The translations under genes were made by a program, and so were the position numbers. This document shows, one piece after another, positions 38,870 to 49,513 of a DNA stretch of 64,000 nucleotides. The notes below the pieces were generated by a model that did no database searches, was not told where the DNA came from, and saw nothing but the letters and a program-made list of their open reading frames with translations. The stretch comes from Daphnia carinata (taxonomy: Eukaryota; Arthropoda; Branchiopoda; Diplostraca; Daphniidae), in the NCBI RefSeq assembly GCF_022539665.2, contig NC_081331.1, positions 10,696,638 to 10,760,637 of the forward strand. The letters run 5' to 3'. Position 1 is the stretch's first letter; every line of letters starts with the position of its first letter.

Positions 38870-39055
38870 TCATCGATGTTCTCGAGTTGCCATGGTAACT
38901 TGGTCGGGCTTCGCGCGCCCCCAAATTGCCCCCGCCCTTTTTATGCCTATTGCTGATCGCTCATCATTAGTCTTTTGTTTTGATGGCAACGGCATGTTGT
39001 GTAACGTGTCCAACGAGATTGACACATTTTCGCCGTTCACATGTCTCGTCGCCAT
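38870..39055 (-). CDS. Candidate small ORF, 61 residues, unrecognised
   Basis: The minus strand has ATG in a strong context (AAAAATGGCG), 61 codons with mixed, non-repetitive composition (starting MATRHVNGENV) and a TGA. An AATAAA follows on the same strand at 38843-38838. The frame is open a further eight codons upstream with no ATG. No domain, signal peptide or membrane segment is visible and I do not recognise the product. It could be a microprotein, the first exon of a gene whose other exons I missed, or chance. It spans a perfect palindromic X-box at 38886-38899. Confidence 0.3.
   Translation of the reverse strand: MATRHVNGENVSISLDTLHNMPLPSKQKTNDERSAIGIKRAGAIWGRAKPDQVTMATREHR
38886..38899. 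promoter_or_regulatory. Perfect palindromic RFX X-box, target unclear
   Basis: GTTGCCATGGTAAC matches the RFX consensus GTNRCC-AT-RGYAAC at every position and is a perfect 14-bp palindrome. It lies about 800 bp upstream of the NAXD start, inside the candidate small ORF, and 850 bp past the stop of the W-F-F gene. A GC-richer patch (about 38905-38940) follows it on the plus strand. Confidence 0.55.
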
Positions 39056-39738
39056 TTTTCGCACCGTCCCGTTTTCCACACTCTAAGTTAAAAGCAGTGT
39101 TTTTGTTTGGCCAACCCTATTCATTTTTAATTCGTCTTATCGCATTCGTATTCGTGCTTAGTTTGCAGAAATCGAGTTTCATCTATTTTTATAAGTTCTT
39201 TAATAGTACCAGCATGTTGAAGTCACTGTTGGACCTATTCAACAATAACCTTCAAGTTCACTCACGTGTGTGACCCTTCTATCTACAATGAAAGTCGCGC
39301 TACCCTTGGAGTTCCTCTTATTACGTTATCATCTCCCGCTCATCAATCTCATCCATGCGGATCCGACCTGAATCCAAAATTTTAGGTCAAGTCTAAAGTG
39401 ACTTTCTATAAATGTACGTAGCAATTTGCACTGTTTTTACCCCACTCTCTCTTTTTTGACACTTGAATTTGTGAATTTGAATAGCATGTTTCATTTTTTT
39501 TAAGTAGCAAACAAAACTTAACAATTATGAACAATCGAGAAAAGCAATCAATTTTTGGGCAATATGGTGACGCTCACTATTTGTATTGTTATAAACTACA
39601 GACATCATTTATAAATAATATTCATAAGAACAATGCCGCCTGTTGATTTAAAGTAAAAAATAGTAAGCTTGCAAAATAATTAAGGCGTGTATTTGTTTTA
39701 CTTTTACCTCGCTGTTGTGCCAAATAATCAATGTATCT
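39056..39738. other. Spacer downstream of the W-F-F secreted protein gene
   Basis: About 680 bp of AT-rich sequence. Nothing beyond chance open frames is seen. It probably contains the 3' UTR of the minus-strand gene to the right. Confidence 0.5.
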
Positions 39739-41069
39739 TTAATCTTTTATATTAAAAAACCATCTAGGATAAACCTTGCGTGTGGATGGCTGAGAAACAT
39801 CAGCAGCTTTGTAAGCTGGTACTTGGACCGTCGATGGAGATGCGATAACAGGCTTAGACCATGGGTCTGATTGAACGGTAGTTGATTTATGCGTCACTCT
39901 TTCAATGTCAGCAGACTGCCTGCTTTCCTTCCTACCAAATTCATCAGAGGATTTTGTAGCTGTATTAAAAAACCATTTGGATTGCGAGTTGCTATGATCC
40001 GATTGCGAAACAGTAGGATTGTACGATCCTCTTACAGCGGGCCTGGTGTTGGTAACTTGCCAGGCCGGCACTTGAACATCAGCAGGTTTGTTGATAGTGC
40101 TTTCAGCAACAAAGGGTTTGGAGTTCTCATTCTTGCTAGACGAGTCATCAGAAGGTTTAGATTTGGGGGTACTAAAAAACCACTTGGGATGTTTAGTTTT
40201 ATGCTCTTCGGCTTGGTGAAATTTAATTGAAGGAGAAACTGGGCGTTCTTCATTTAAGGGCTTAGCTGGGACAACTGGTGTGTGCCAAAAGGGGAATTCA
40301 ACGGCCGAAGATTTTGGGCTGTCGGGTCTTGGGTTGTGTGTTCCTGCTGTTCCATAGGTAGATTTTGCAGGGCTAAAAAAACTTTCAGACTTGGACATGC
40401 GCGATCCGGATCGAGGGACGTCGAAAGCCCGATGTGGCTGAATGGCAACAGGTGAGTCAACTGGTCTGGCCCGGGTTGGGATTTCAACGGCACCAGCCTT
40501 GCCTTCGTGGTTTTCTTCCTCGGACTCAACCTTTTTAATTTTGTTCTTAAAACTTTTCTTTCCTTCAGATTCTTCGGAATCTTCTTCTTCTGAATCTCCT
40601 TCATCAGAATCTTCTTCTTCATTTTCATTTTCTTCGTTTTCATTTTCTTCATTTTCATTTTCCTCGTTTTCTTCTTTCCCATAATCTCCTTCGTCCTTTT
40701 GTTTCATTTTCTCAGATTTTTCTTTTTCAGGTTCATTCTTTTCTCCAGTGGTTGCTTTTAATGGCTGTCATGAAAACATGACATTCGTATTTTCAGTACA
40801 GTAACTTGTGTAATGTTTAAGATCAACTTACAGTATCGGTAGCCTCGGAATCTTCGTCAGTTTCGGTGATATCAGTGGATGCTAGAGTGGAATCTTCAAC
40901 GTCAGCTTTAATGACCTCAGTAGAAATTTTAGCTTCATTTTTAGCTGGAGCCGCGGTCGATAACACAACGGCGGTTAGAAGAACGACAGCTAGCCAAATC
41001 TGCAAAAATTTATTAGAACAAGTATTTATCGCAATGTACAACTTAACTATACTCGACTGGTACCTTCAT
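39739..41069 (-). CDS. Acidic secreted protein with W-F-F modules, family not recognised
   Basis: Three exons, 41069-41064 (only ATG AAG), 40999-40832 and 40764-39739, give 399 residues. A clear signal peptide (IWLAVVLLTAVVLSTAAP) is followed by a Glu/Asp/Ser-rich stretch containing repeated ENEENE units, then a basic, Ser/Pro/Lys-rich region. Three similar modules occur in the C-terminal half: HPKWFFSTPKSK, SQSKWFFNTATKS and the terminal YPRWFFNIKD. They alternate with VQVPAWQV and VQVPAYKA. No cysteines, membrane segments or known domain are visible. The makeup resembles disordered acidic matrix proteins of cuticle or biomineral, but that is inference. A TATA box about 50 bp upstream of the ATG fits a strongly and locally expressed secreted product. 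Confidence 0.85.
40618..40678. repeat. Coding tandem repeat (ENEENE units)
   Basis: A short in-frame minisatellite inside exon 3 of the W-F-F gene encodes repeated Glu-Asn-Glu units. On the plus strand it appears as repeated TTCATTTTC-like blocks. It is likely length-variable. Confidence 0.85.
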
Positions 41070-41119
41070 TCTACGAAAGGAGACTGGGATTGAAGAACAA
41101 AGAATTCATCGTTCGACCC

Positions 41120-41127
41120 TATTTATA
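41120..41127 (-). promoter_or_regulatory. TATA box of the W-F-F secreted protein gene
   Basis: On the minus strand TATAAATA lies about 50 bases upstream of the start codon. An initiator-like TCAATCCCAGTC follows about 30 bases downstream of the box, which is normal spacing for a TATA promoter. Confidence 0.65.
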
Positions 41128-42101
41128 CGAAGGCTTCAAAAGTTCCACTGCATACATGGCATCCTTTTGAAACAACAAAAGCTGCGTGGGTTTAATAACA
41201 TGGAAATGTCGAGAACCTGTATATGAGATAAGAGAAAGGGAACGGATTTTCGGCAGATGCTTGCGTGCCTGTCAGAGTGAAGTTAAGAAGTCACGAGGCT
41301 CAGATTAAGGACAAATTACACCTGATCTTAGCCACACCTTAGGCCTTTCTTGATTATTTTTGATCGTCTGACCTTGCATTTGGTCCTTTTTTTTAATCTT
41401 CTTTAAAAAGATAAAATGTGAGGTTAATGACATTTTGTTATATTGTAGGAATCTAACGTCGTGCTGGATGGAGGCCTCATGGTAGGGCTAACTGGTTTCC
41501 TGTTAGTGTGTATGGCTCCATTCTATTGATATAGATGTCATCAAGGATAATGGAAGATGTATGATGGCGAAGAAAATATATGGCGATCTGGAATAATTTA
41601 CTAGCGACATGCTGAAATCGTCCACAGCTTCTTGAGAAGAACGTAAGTGCGACTCACATGTTTTTATTAATCAAGTTGCGTCTCGTGCAGCACGAAAGAA
41701 TCTTATACTACAACATATGGAATGTAGCGTGACTTTGCGTGGATGTACGCCTTGGCTGATAGACTACATATGCGTGACTAGACGCTGGATGAAAGTGTTT
41801 CCATTTTCACACTGATATGCGTTATGCGAGCAAGCAGCGGCTTTGACCTGCATACTAAAGATTCATTGTACAAGGCAAATTTTTAAAACATAAAAGCCAA
41901 CGTGATGTCTTTATTCATTATTTATTTTCATATTCAATTTTATTCTCTCAGTCTATCATCCCAAATAAGATTTATTCTTCCTGTTTTAATTAAAGGAACG
42001 AATAGCAAGTACAATACGTAAGTAGTATTTTAAAGTGCTGTAATAGGCAAATGCCGTAATGCAATTGCCGTTATTGCTGACAGGAAGTCCCTGTATAATG
42101 T
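41128..42101. other. Spacer, W-F-F gene promoter side to aquaporin 3' UTR
   Basis: About 970 bp with no supported gene. AATAAA hexamers on the minus strand near 41926-41909 could end the aquaporin transcript. Confidence 0.55.
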
Positions 42102-43515
42102 TCAGAGTGTCCTCGCAATATTGTAGTCCGTGCTTTTATGATTTTCTTCGTGACTGTTGTGAGATTCACGTCCATCTGATGGTTCAACATCAAGTCCTCT
42201 GTTGGGAAAGTGGTGCCATAGACGTGGATTGATCATCGAAACGTCTATAGATGAAACCCGCTCACTGATATCTGTTGAGCCATTCTTCAAAATTAGGTGA
42301 AAGATGCAGACACCAAGAATAGCTCCAACATGCGGGCCGACCAAAAATATCCAGAACCAGTTGTATTCTCGAAAGCTGTAAATCAAAACTCATTTTTCGA
42401 AAAACTGAATATGTTTTTTAATTTACTAAACAACTAGCAAACCTGAATACACCTAGTCCCCATCCACCAAGGAAGGAAACCAATCGAGGAGCGAGATCCC
42501 GCGCCTGAAATATCATTTAATCATAACCAAAATAAGAACAAGAATCGTGGTTAATAAAAAAAAGGTAGTGTCCTTGACATACCGGATTGAGGGCGTAACC
42601 TCCATTAGATCCGTAGGCGACACCGATGGCCAACAGCGTGAAACCAACATAGAGTGGCTGCAAGAAATTTGGCACGTTTGAATACCGTTTGTCAGTTACC
42701 ACGCATATGACGAGCGTGAAAATCATGGTCGATAATATCTGCGATGTAACGCATTAATGATACATCCCGGGGGTAACGAAAAGAAAGTGCAGTTTCAAAC
42801 ATACTTCTTCAATTAAACCAATACTAGCCGACGAGTAATGGGCTGGATAATTGGCAAAAATTGAAGCCATTCCAGGTTCTGTAATGTTCTTCTCAATGCG
42901 AAATTTGCCGTTGACTTTTCCTTCTAAAATTCCTTCTACTCGAGAAAGAAAGGCGATCGGAATATACGCGAAAAAAGTTATCTGGGATTTAGTATTTACC
43001 GTGATATACTCCGAGAACTGTTCCAGAAGCGGCAAGAGCTCCTACGTATTGAGCACACCAATACACTGGCAGCCTTCTCCAAGGAAAACGACGAACCAAT
43101 GCTAGCGCCATTGTCACCGCGGGATTCAAATGACCGCCTGTCCGCAAAGACAAAGCATGCGACAATGAAAATCATAAAGAGTTGGCTTTACATTTACCGT
43201 ACCTGATATATTGGCTGACACGATCATTCCTAAAGAACAACCCAAAGCCCACCCCCAGTTAATAGTAAAATAGTCACCTTTTTCACCATTGGTTAACTGC
43301 GATTGAGCTATGCTCCCATTCCCAATGACCTGCAAATAATTATATTAGCAATTCAATTGACACGTAGGCGTTTGTAGTTTGCTTGTCATTCTGTTTTGTT
43401 TGCCCAAGGTTATTTATAAGTGATTTTAAAGACAACTTACTACCAAAATATAGGTGCCTAAAAATTCGGCGAATGCTGCCCGAAATACTGAAGGAAACGG
43501 GAACCGCTTACACAT
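42102..43515 (-). CDS. Aquaglyceroporin (MIP family, Glp type)
   Basis: Channel protein for water, glycerol and other small neutral solutes. Seven coding exons: 43515-43441, 43329-43203, 43137-43000, 42935-42805, 42738-42583, 42504-42443 and 42375-42102. They give 320 residues. The first pore half has AAFAEFLGTYILV, VIGNGSIAQSQL and GGHLNPAVTMAL (first NPA box). The second has YVGFTLLAIGVAYGSNGGYA and LNPARDLAPRLVSFLGGWG. Asp following NPAR, and the long external loop ending EPGMASIFANYPAHY, are typical of glycerol-conducting members rather than strict water channels. The start at MCKRFPFP is the first ATG of the exon. A 5' UTR exon probably ends at 43815 and splices to 43541. The tail after the sixth membrane segment is long, acidic and His-rich. 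Confidence 0.95.
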
Positions 43516-43815
43516 CTCTATTTTTTCTTGGTTTGTAGAGCCTAAAACAAAATACCAAACCTTCCAGCTGCGTCCAGACGGCAACCTTGCTTAAACGGGA
43601 TCGTATCGACAACTCAATGGTTTTCAACTTGGTATACAACGACGTTACGTAGCACTGAAAGTACAGAGGTCCATTAGTTACATCTCGTGCATTAATGAAG
43701 ACGACTTGCAGCACCTTGTGAATCAATAACTACAAGCTCGAATCTAGCATATGTGATGCTTAGATGAAAATAGGTGATAGCTGTGAAACAAGACATCCCG
43801 GAAGCGTTTCTCACC

Positions 43816-44242
43816 TGTGTTGCACGAGTGAGGCACTTAGGAGATATTCAATTAGCTTAAATTGGTTCACGAAGGTTTTCTGTTTTTACCTCGATTAATA
43901 TTCTAGTCGAGTAGCAATACGACAAGAATCATGCTAGACAAAAAATCTTTAATGAACCAAACCTGACGAAAATAATTCTTGTAGCCTTGAGTTATTCTTT
44001 TTGGCTTTCTAAAATAAGAAAAATTTTATCATTTTCACTTTAAGTTTGAGTGTAACCAATATTTTATAGATTTAATAAATGAACTGTATAGCTTCAAGTA
44101 TAAACTTTAATTTTACAGCTCTGTCTTACAAATTTGCCTTTTAGTATTCTTTTAACATTGGAAAATTTGGCAAACACATTGCAAACGCTGTTTGACTGTT
44201 CTCAAAGACCATATAAATAGATGGCGTTACACAATGCATATC
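43816..44242. other. Upstream region of the aquaporin gene
   Basis: No gene seen. It should contain the aquaporin promoter and first non-coding exon. The sequence is AT-rich without a clear TATA box. Confidence 0.45.
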
Positions 44243-44409
44243 GTGTAGGACGAAAGGAGAGCTGTTTAGCACTCCCCTTGATAAGGACGGACACACAAAT
44301 GATCACGGCACAACCCTTAGCAGGGTGTGATCATAATTTTTCAAAATTTTAAATATTCCTATTTTTCCATGTAACTAGATATGCACCCGAGCGGTCCTTA
44401 TAAGCATAA
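44243..44409. repeat. Direct repeat, copy A
   Basis: About 167 bp that closely match 45163-45317 in the same orientation (GTGTAG-ACGAAAGGA-AGCTGTTTAGCACTCC, then GATAAGGACGGA). The two copies flank a repeat island. Confidence 0.85.
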
Positions 44410-44410
44410 G

Positions 44411-44474
44411 TCGAAAAGCTCTTGAGCTTCTTCGTGGGCCTTGAGTTTGGCCAGGGCAAAAGCTTTCTCGGCTT
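44411..44474 (-). pseudogene. Copied fragment of the amino acid transporter's last exon
   Basis: 64 bases match 46170-46233, inside the coding part of the final exon of the cationic amino acid transporter, with about three mismatches and the same orientation. It has no start, stop or splice context and cannot be a gene by itself. It lies exactly between direct repeat copy A and the repeat island, so it was probably carried or copied there during the insertion event. Confidence 0.85.
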
Positions 44475-45160
44475 ACAGCGCTAGCGCGAAGCAGCAAAAA
44501 TATTCGGTGTATTTAAAAAATGGTTGGTCTAATGAAAAAAGAATGACACATTTGTGATTTTCGTTTAATTTAGAATCAATTTCATGTATTTTTATAGCTA
44601 TATCTAGATGTTTCGAGCAAAAAAATGAAATAGCCGAAAAAGTCGGGCTTATTTTGCCGAGCTTATTTTGTCGGGGTTAATTTTGAGCATGGAAGAAATT
44701 CAGGGTTGTAATTTTGACATTATATTTGATTCAAGTTAACCTAAAATACAACGCTGATTTCAGTAAAAATATTTATTTTCTCGTCCAACTAACCGTTGGC
44801 GTGCCAGCATTGATCACCCGTTTTTTCCGTTTATTAAAAAAGCTATAAGCCCAACGTAAAAATAAACTTCATATTTGTGATTCTCGTTCAATTTAGAATC
44901 GGAATCATGTATTTTAAATCAAATCTAAATTTTGGCCAAAAATGGAAAAGTGAGAAGGCTATAGCCTTACCATTTTTGCCAAAATCTGCAAAAAATGAAA
45001 ACGCTTAGATTCCCTTAAAAATCACAATGAACAAGCAAACTTAAACGTTAATTTCGATAAAGTGGTTTGTTTTTGCGTCAAATCAATCGTTTTTTAAATA
45101 CACGGAATATTAACCACAACACTAGGGCTCCAGTACGCTACAGCGCTAGCGCGAAGCGTA
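44475..45160. mobile_element. Non-autonomous repeat island 1
   Basis: Sequence shared with 56.85-59.57 kb: blocks such as AAATCTAAATTTTGGCCAAA, the hairpin AAGGCTATAGCCTT (44955-44968), CTTAGATTCCCTTAAAAATC and the edge motif CAGTACGCTACAGCGCTAGC. It contains no transposase or reverse-transcriptase frame. Part of it (about 44540-44740) is the reverse complement of 59281-59450. Most likely a miniature or foldback element. Class unknown. Confidence 0.75.
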
Positions 45161-45162
45161 TT

Positions 45163-45317
45163 GTGTAGTACGAAAGGACAGCTGTTTAGCACTCCCTTTG
45201 ATAAGGACGGAACACATAATGATCACGGCATAACCCTTGCGGGGATGTGATCGTAATTTTTAAAATTCTATTTTCCCATATAACTTGATATGCAGCCGTC
45301 CGTCTCTTATAGGCATG
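45163..45317. repeat. Direct repeat, copy B
   Basis: Right-hand counterpart of 44243-44409, with scattered substitutions and small gaps. It begins directly after the GCGCTAGCGC edge motif of the repeat island. Confidence 0.85.
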
Positions 45318-45505
45318 ATATACAAAGCGCGGATGTAAAATGCGCGTCTTGGCGATAAAGGATAATAATGGGCACTGAACACAATAAGCAAAATGTATAT
45401 TGATTTAGCAGAGGCTTTCATTGAACAAGGTGTGTTTACCTTTTAGTGATCATCTCAATACATCTTTTCAAGTCACTAAATAGCTGTAAGAAACATAAGA
45501 AATGG

Positions 45506-48500
45506 CTAATGTGCCTCCGCGGCAGCCGAATCATTTTCAGTTATAAGGCCAGGTGATTCACGACGGTGAGCAATAGCGCTCGGCGTAATACTGACGTTTT
45601 CGACAGAGACGCCGTCGTCATCACCGTCAGACGGATGAGCGGCCAGGGCGGAATTAAAAGCTTTTTTCAACTCGTTCAACATCAATTCGGACGAAGTGTT
45701 GGAAGCTTTCCTTTCACTTCCTGGGGAGTCCAGTGGCGTACGATGTCCTATTGGGCTTGCACCTGATGAAACCGGAGTAGTTTCGGAAATCGGAATTGCT
45801 CTGCCATGTTCTCCAACGCCCAAATTATCCCCCTTATCGCTTTCCTCGGTCGGATCGATGACTGGCGTCTTGGTTTTTAGCTCTTGCATAATGGCAACTA
45901 ACGGACCAGCTGGACGTGGAGTAAGTGGTGGTTTCTCCGATATCGCATCAACAGCCACTTGCTGCTCTTTGCCGATGGTGGCGAAGATTTGTTCCAAACT
46001 GTTATGAAGCTCTGCGACTTGCTGGGCAACAACGGCCATATTTTTTTGCAATTCCATTTGCTCCGCCTCTTTCTCAGCCCTCAATTGTTGAAACACTTGC
46101 TCGGAGAGCTCGTGAGAATGAAGCATGGCCGCCATAAAAATAGCCTGTTCTTTCTCCAATCGGGCTTTGTCGAAAAGCTCTTGAGCTTCTTCGTGGGCCT
46201 TGAGGTTGGCCAGGGCAAAAGCTTTCGCAGCTTCGTCTTCATTTCCTTTCTCTTGATGCGCATCGTGCTGTTTGTCGTGAAGGTCATCATCGTCCAACGA
46301 TGTTACAGGTACAAGACGAGTTAGAGACATTTTCTTATTGGTCGGATCTGGAACGAACCCAATGCTAGCGGTGGTTGTGACGGACGCAACGGCGTTCACT
46401 GTATTCTTATCCGGCAAAGGAGCCGTACCGCCAGGTGGAATTTTGCCTCTTCGGATGTATTCTTCAGAGCTGTTCCACATTCCGTAGCCAAAATAGAGCA
46501 GGAAACCTGATGATGATACATTGGCAAACGTCAAAAATTAATAAACACTTTCGTTAATGCGATGGCAACTCCAAATTTACCAATGGCCATCCAGACACCG
46601 AAACGGATCCAAGTAGCACCGTCTAGTTTTAACATGAGGTAGGTACTGAACGAGAGTTACAATAAGTATGTTATAAATTTTGCAATCTCCATAAATAAAA
46701 GTTGATGCTTTTACTTGATAATGACGGAAAGACACGGAACGACGGGAACGCCAGGTACTTTAAAGTACAGCGGGATTCTCGAACGAGGAAGCATGATGAG
46801 ATAAATAACAAGCATCACCATCGGTCCAAAACTTGCATCAAGATAAAAAGTAATTGGTCTTAATGATTTTACTTAATGATTAGAGAATCGACATGCTTAC
46901 CTGATTCCAACTCCGAAAAGCACCCAAGGACTGGTGTTGTCTTCCAGCAGAACGAACATCCCGCAAAGGATGAGGGAAAGAATACCTGAGAGGAAAGTGA
47001 ATTACACACGCTATACTAGTGGCACAATCAATATCAAATGAGGCAGGGGGTATGTACAGTAGGCAACAGTCGAATAAATTGCTTTTCTAGACGACTGCTT
47101 GGTAGGCAATCGTTGCCATGGCATTCGGGATTCCTTGTCCACTTCACCGTTCATTGCAAGAAGGTCCACTTCAGCCGCTTCATAGCTGCAAGGTACATGT
47201 AGATTTTAAATGGAATTTATACGGGCATTTTTAATGAGTTCCTCGGTCACTTACCGTAAAATGAGAACGCTAATAGCCACCAACGTATAAGCTAGTAGAG
47301 TGCCAATGCTCATCCTAATCCCGAAACATGTAATGAAAAATAATTTAAATGGTTGCTTGTGCGGCGTTTGAATGTTGTTGGATTCATTCTTACATGTCCA
47401 CCAATGAGTCCAAATCGAAAAGAGATCCAAGGACGGCTGTTAGTGATAAAATAGATAGCTTATTTATAACGAACTCCGATGCAACTGAAACAAAACATTT
47501 TGCGTACCTGCCAAAACTCCTGAAACGGCTGTGGCAATGACGGGCGTCTATATTTTGAACAATAAAAAAAATTAGCACTGTTTAACAATTTAATGTACTG
47601 GGGAAAATACCGACCTGGAATCTTGGGTTAATTTTGGCCAGAAAACGGAACATGAGTCCATCCTTGGCTATGGCATAAATCACGCGCGGAAGAGGAATCA
47701 TGGCTCCCAACAAACTGAGGTTCAGTGAATTTTGTTTAATTATTGCAAGAGAAATTATTAAACAATGAAATACAAGATGCATACCTTGCAGCTAGCCCAA
47801 ACAGGGACCCAATGCTGATTGTCATGGCTGCAATGTCCCAGCCAATCTGCTCAAAAGCGTATACCAATGGTGTGTTGGGATCCTGTGACGCAAAAAGATG
47901 TTAAGAAAAGGCCTCAAAATGACCTGAGAAATTTCAATCACCTGAAGATAGTAGGGCAGCATAAGTGTAATAACGGTGGAAACGCCAAAATAGGCGAAAA
48001 AGACGATGATGAGCGTCAAATTGATACTGAAAGGGATGGATTTTTTGGCGTTCTTGGCCTCTTCTCCTATAACGAATAAGAGGATCTTATTACGATGTAA
48101 AGGGTAGTTTAAATTTCCAATTAATGAAATGAAGTTGTTAAATACATACCCGTAGACGCGATGGAATCGAAACCAACGAAAGCGAAGAAGCATTTTGCGG
48201 CACCAGCCATTACTCCGGAGAATCCATAAGGAAAGAAACCTCCAGTGCCGAAACCTTCCGGTACTTGTTCAGCTGGAATACGCCAATTGTTCGGATCGGC
48301 TATGCAACAGAATTCAACATTATTAAATTTTGAAAAGGCCTGATGAATTATGTCAAAGACAAGAAAGTTTAAAATATTATACCGTTAATAGAACCTCCTA
48401 TGATGACAAAAATAACTACGGTAATATTAACAAACGTGAAAATGTTTGTGAAGATGGCCGATGAGCGGACTCCCAGCCCCAGAAGTACTGTTGGATTAGT

Positions 48501-49513
48501 ATATAGAAGGTAAAATTTAGAACCGGTGGAATGAATGGCATCTAATTTCGCTTACCTGCCAGAGCAAGAGTGACGGTCAAGCAAAAGAAGTCGAAATAAG
48601 GGGAGAAGCCTGGTGAGTTAAGCGGAAACGTCTCCTGGAACGCCTGGCTCATTGTGTAATTGGTCAAAGCATCCAAATTAGCGCTAAAGGCTCGAGCCAC
48701 GCTAGCCGTGCCTTAAAGATTCATAAATTTAAAATAAATATTGCGTTTCTACATGTCCCAAAATTAATGCCAACCAATAAGATATTCGAGGATCAAATTC
48801 CAGCCAATGACAAAGGCGATGAATTCACCAACGGTGACGTAGCTGTAAATATAAGCAGAACCGGCTTTGGGTACACGGGCACCAAATTCCGCATACGACA
48901 TTGCTGAAATAGAAATAAATAGTGATCAATACATTTCCCAATCAAGTCAATAATAACAGAAGACGTAACAAAAATAAACGTTCAAATCGTAAACAAAGTG
49001 AGAACGAAACCACACATTATCTCCCAGTAGTCATTGATCTTTCAACTTGACACAACTTCTATCTGACTGGACATTGATCTCCCATTTCCTTTTTTTGTTC
49101 GTTCTCTGACAACTTTTGAAAAGTATTCTAGTAGGCATTCTATCTCTTCAAACGTCATCAGCCCAACGTCAAAAATATGAAGTCATCAATTATATATGCA
49201 ATACTTATCGGAAAAAAACAAGAAATGGAATTTCAATGATACCTGCGAATGCGGATGCGATGGCCGCTACCATGAATGAAATGCAAACAGCTGGACCGGC
49301 CGTGTCGAGGGCAACAGAACCGGCCAAGACGTAAATGCCAACACCCAATGTACTGCCGACACCCAAAAGGGTCAAATCGAAGGTGTTGAGCACTTTGGCC
49401 AACGCTGTAGTTCCATGTCCGGCATTCGGATCCGCTTCTTCCAGCCCGTAAGTTTTCCTCCGAGCCCAACGGCTGAAGGTGTTTTTCACCGACAACTTTT
49501 TAAGATCCGCCAT
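45506..49513 (-). CDS. Cationic amino acid transporter (SLC7A CAT / slimfast family) with coiled-coil tail
   Basis: Plasma-membrane carrier for arginine, lysine and related amino acids. Sixteen exons: 49513-49243, 48903-48775, 48711-48556, 48487-48383, 48299-48150, 48066-47942, 47882-47785, 47714-47615, 47547-47508, 47436-47394, 47314-47255, 47185-47058, 46985-46901, 46831-46715, 46645-46581 and 46506-45506. They give 890 residues. Family blocks include [38 protein letters not shown] with the Glu just after (matching the transport-critical Glu of CAT1), [38 protein letters not shown] and [13 protein letters not shown]. Exons 9 and 10 are only 40 and 43 bases. CAT proteins are usually 600-660 residues. 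Here the last exon adds about 290 residues: an Ala/Glu/Gln-rich probable coiled coil ([20 protein letters not shown] to [12 protein letters not shown]) and an acidic Ser/Thr/Pro tail. Confidence 0.95.

Noticed and set aside
43508-43726. Possible extra coding exon before the aquaporin start
   Set aside because: Joining it to the next exon would need a 19-bp intron, which is too short. A non-coding leader exon ending at 43815 explains the region better.
45566-46324. Plus-strand open frames of 66-121 codons
   Set aside because: They are antisense to the last exon of the amino acid transporter, whose frame is supported by splice phase and protein composition.
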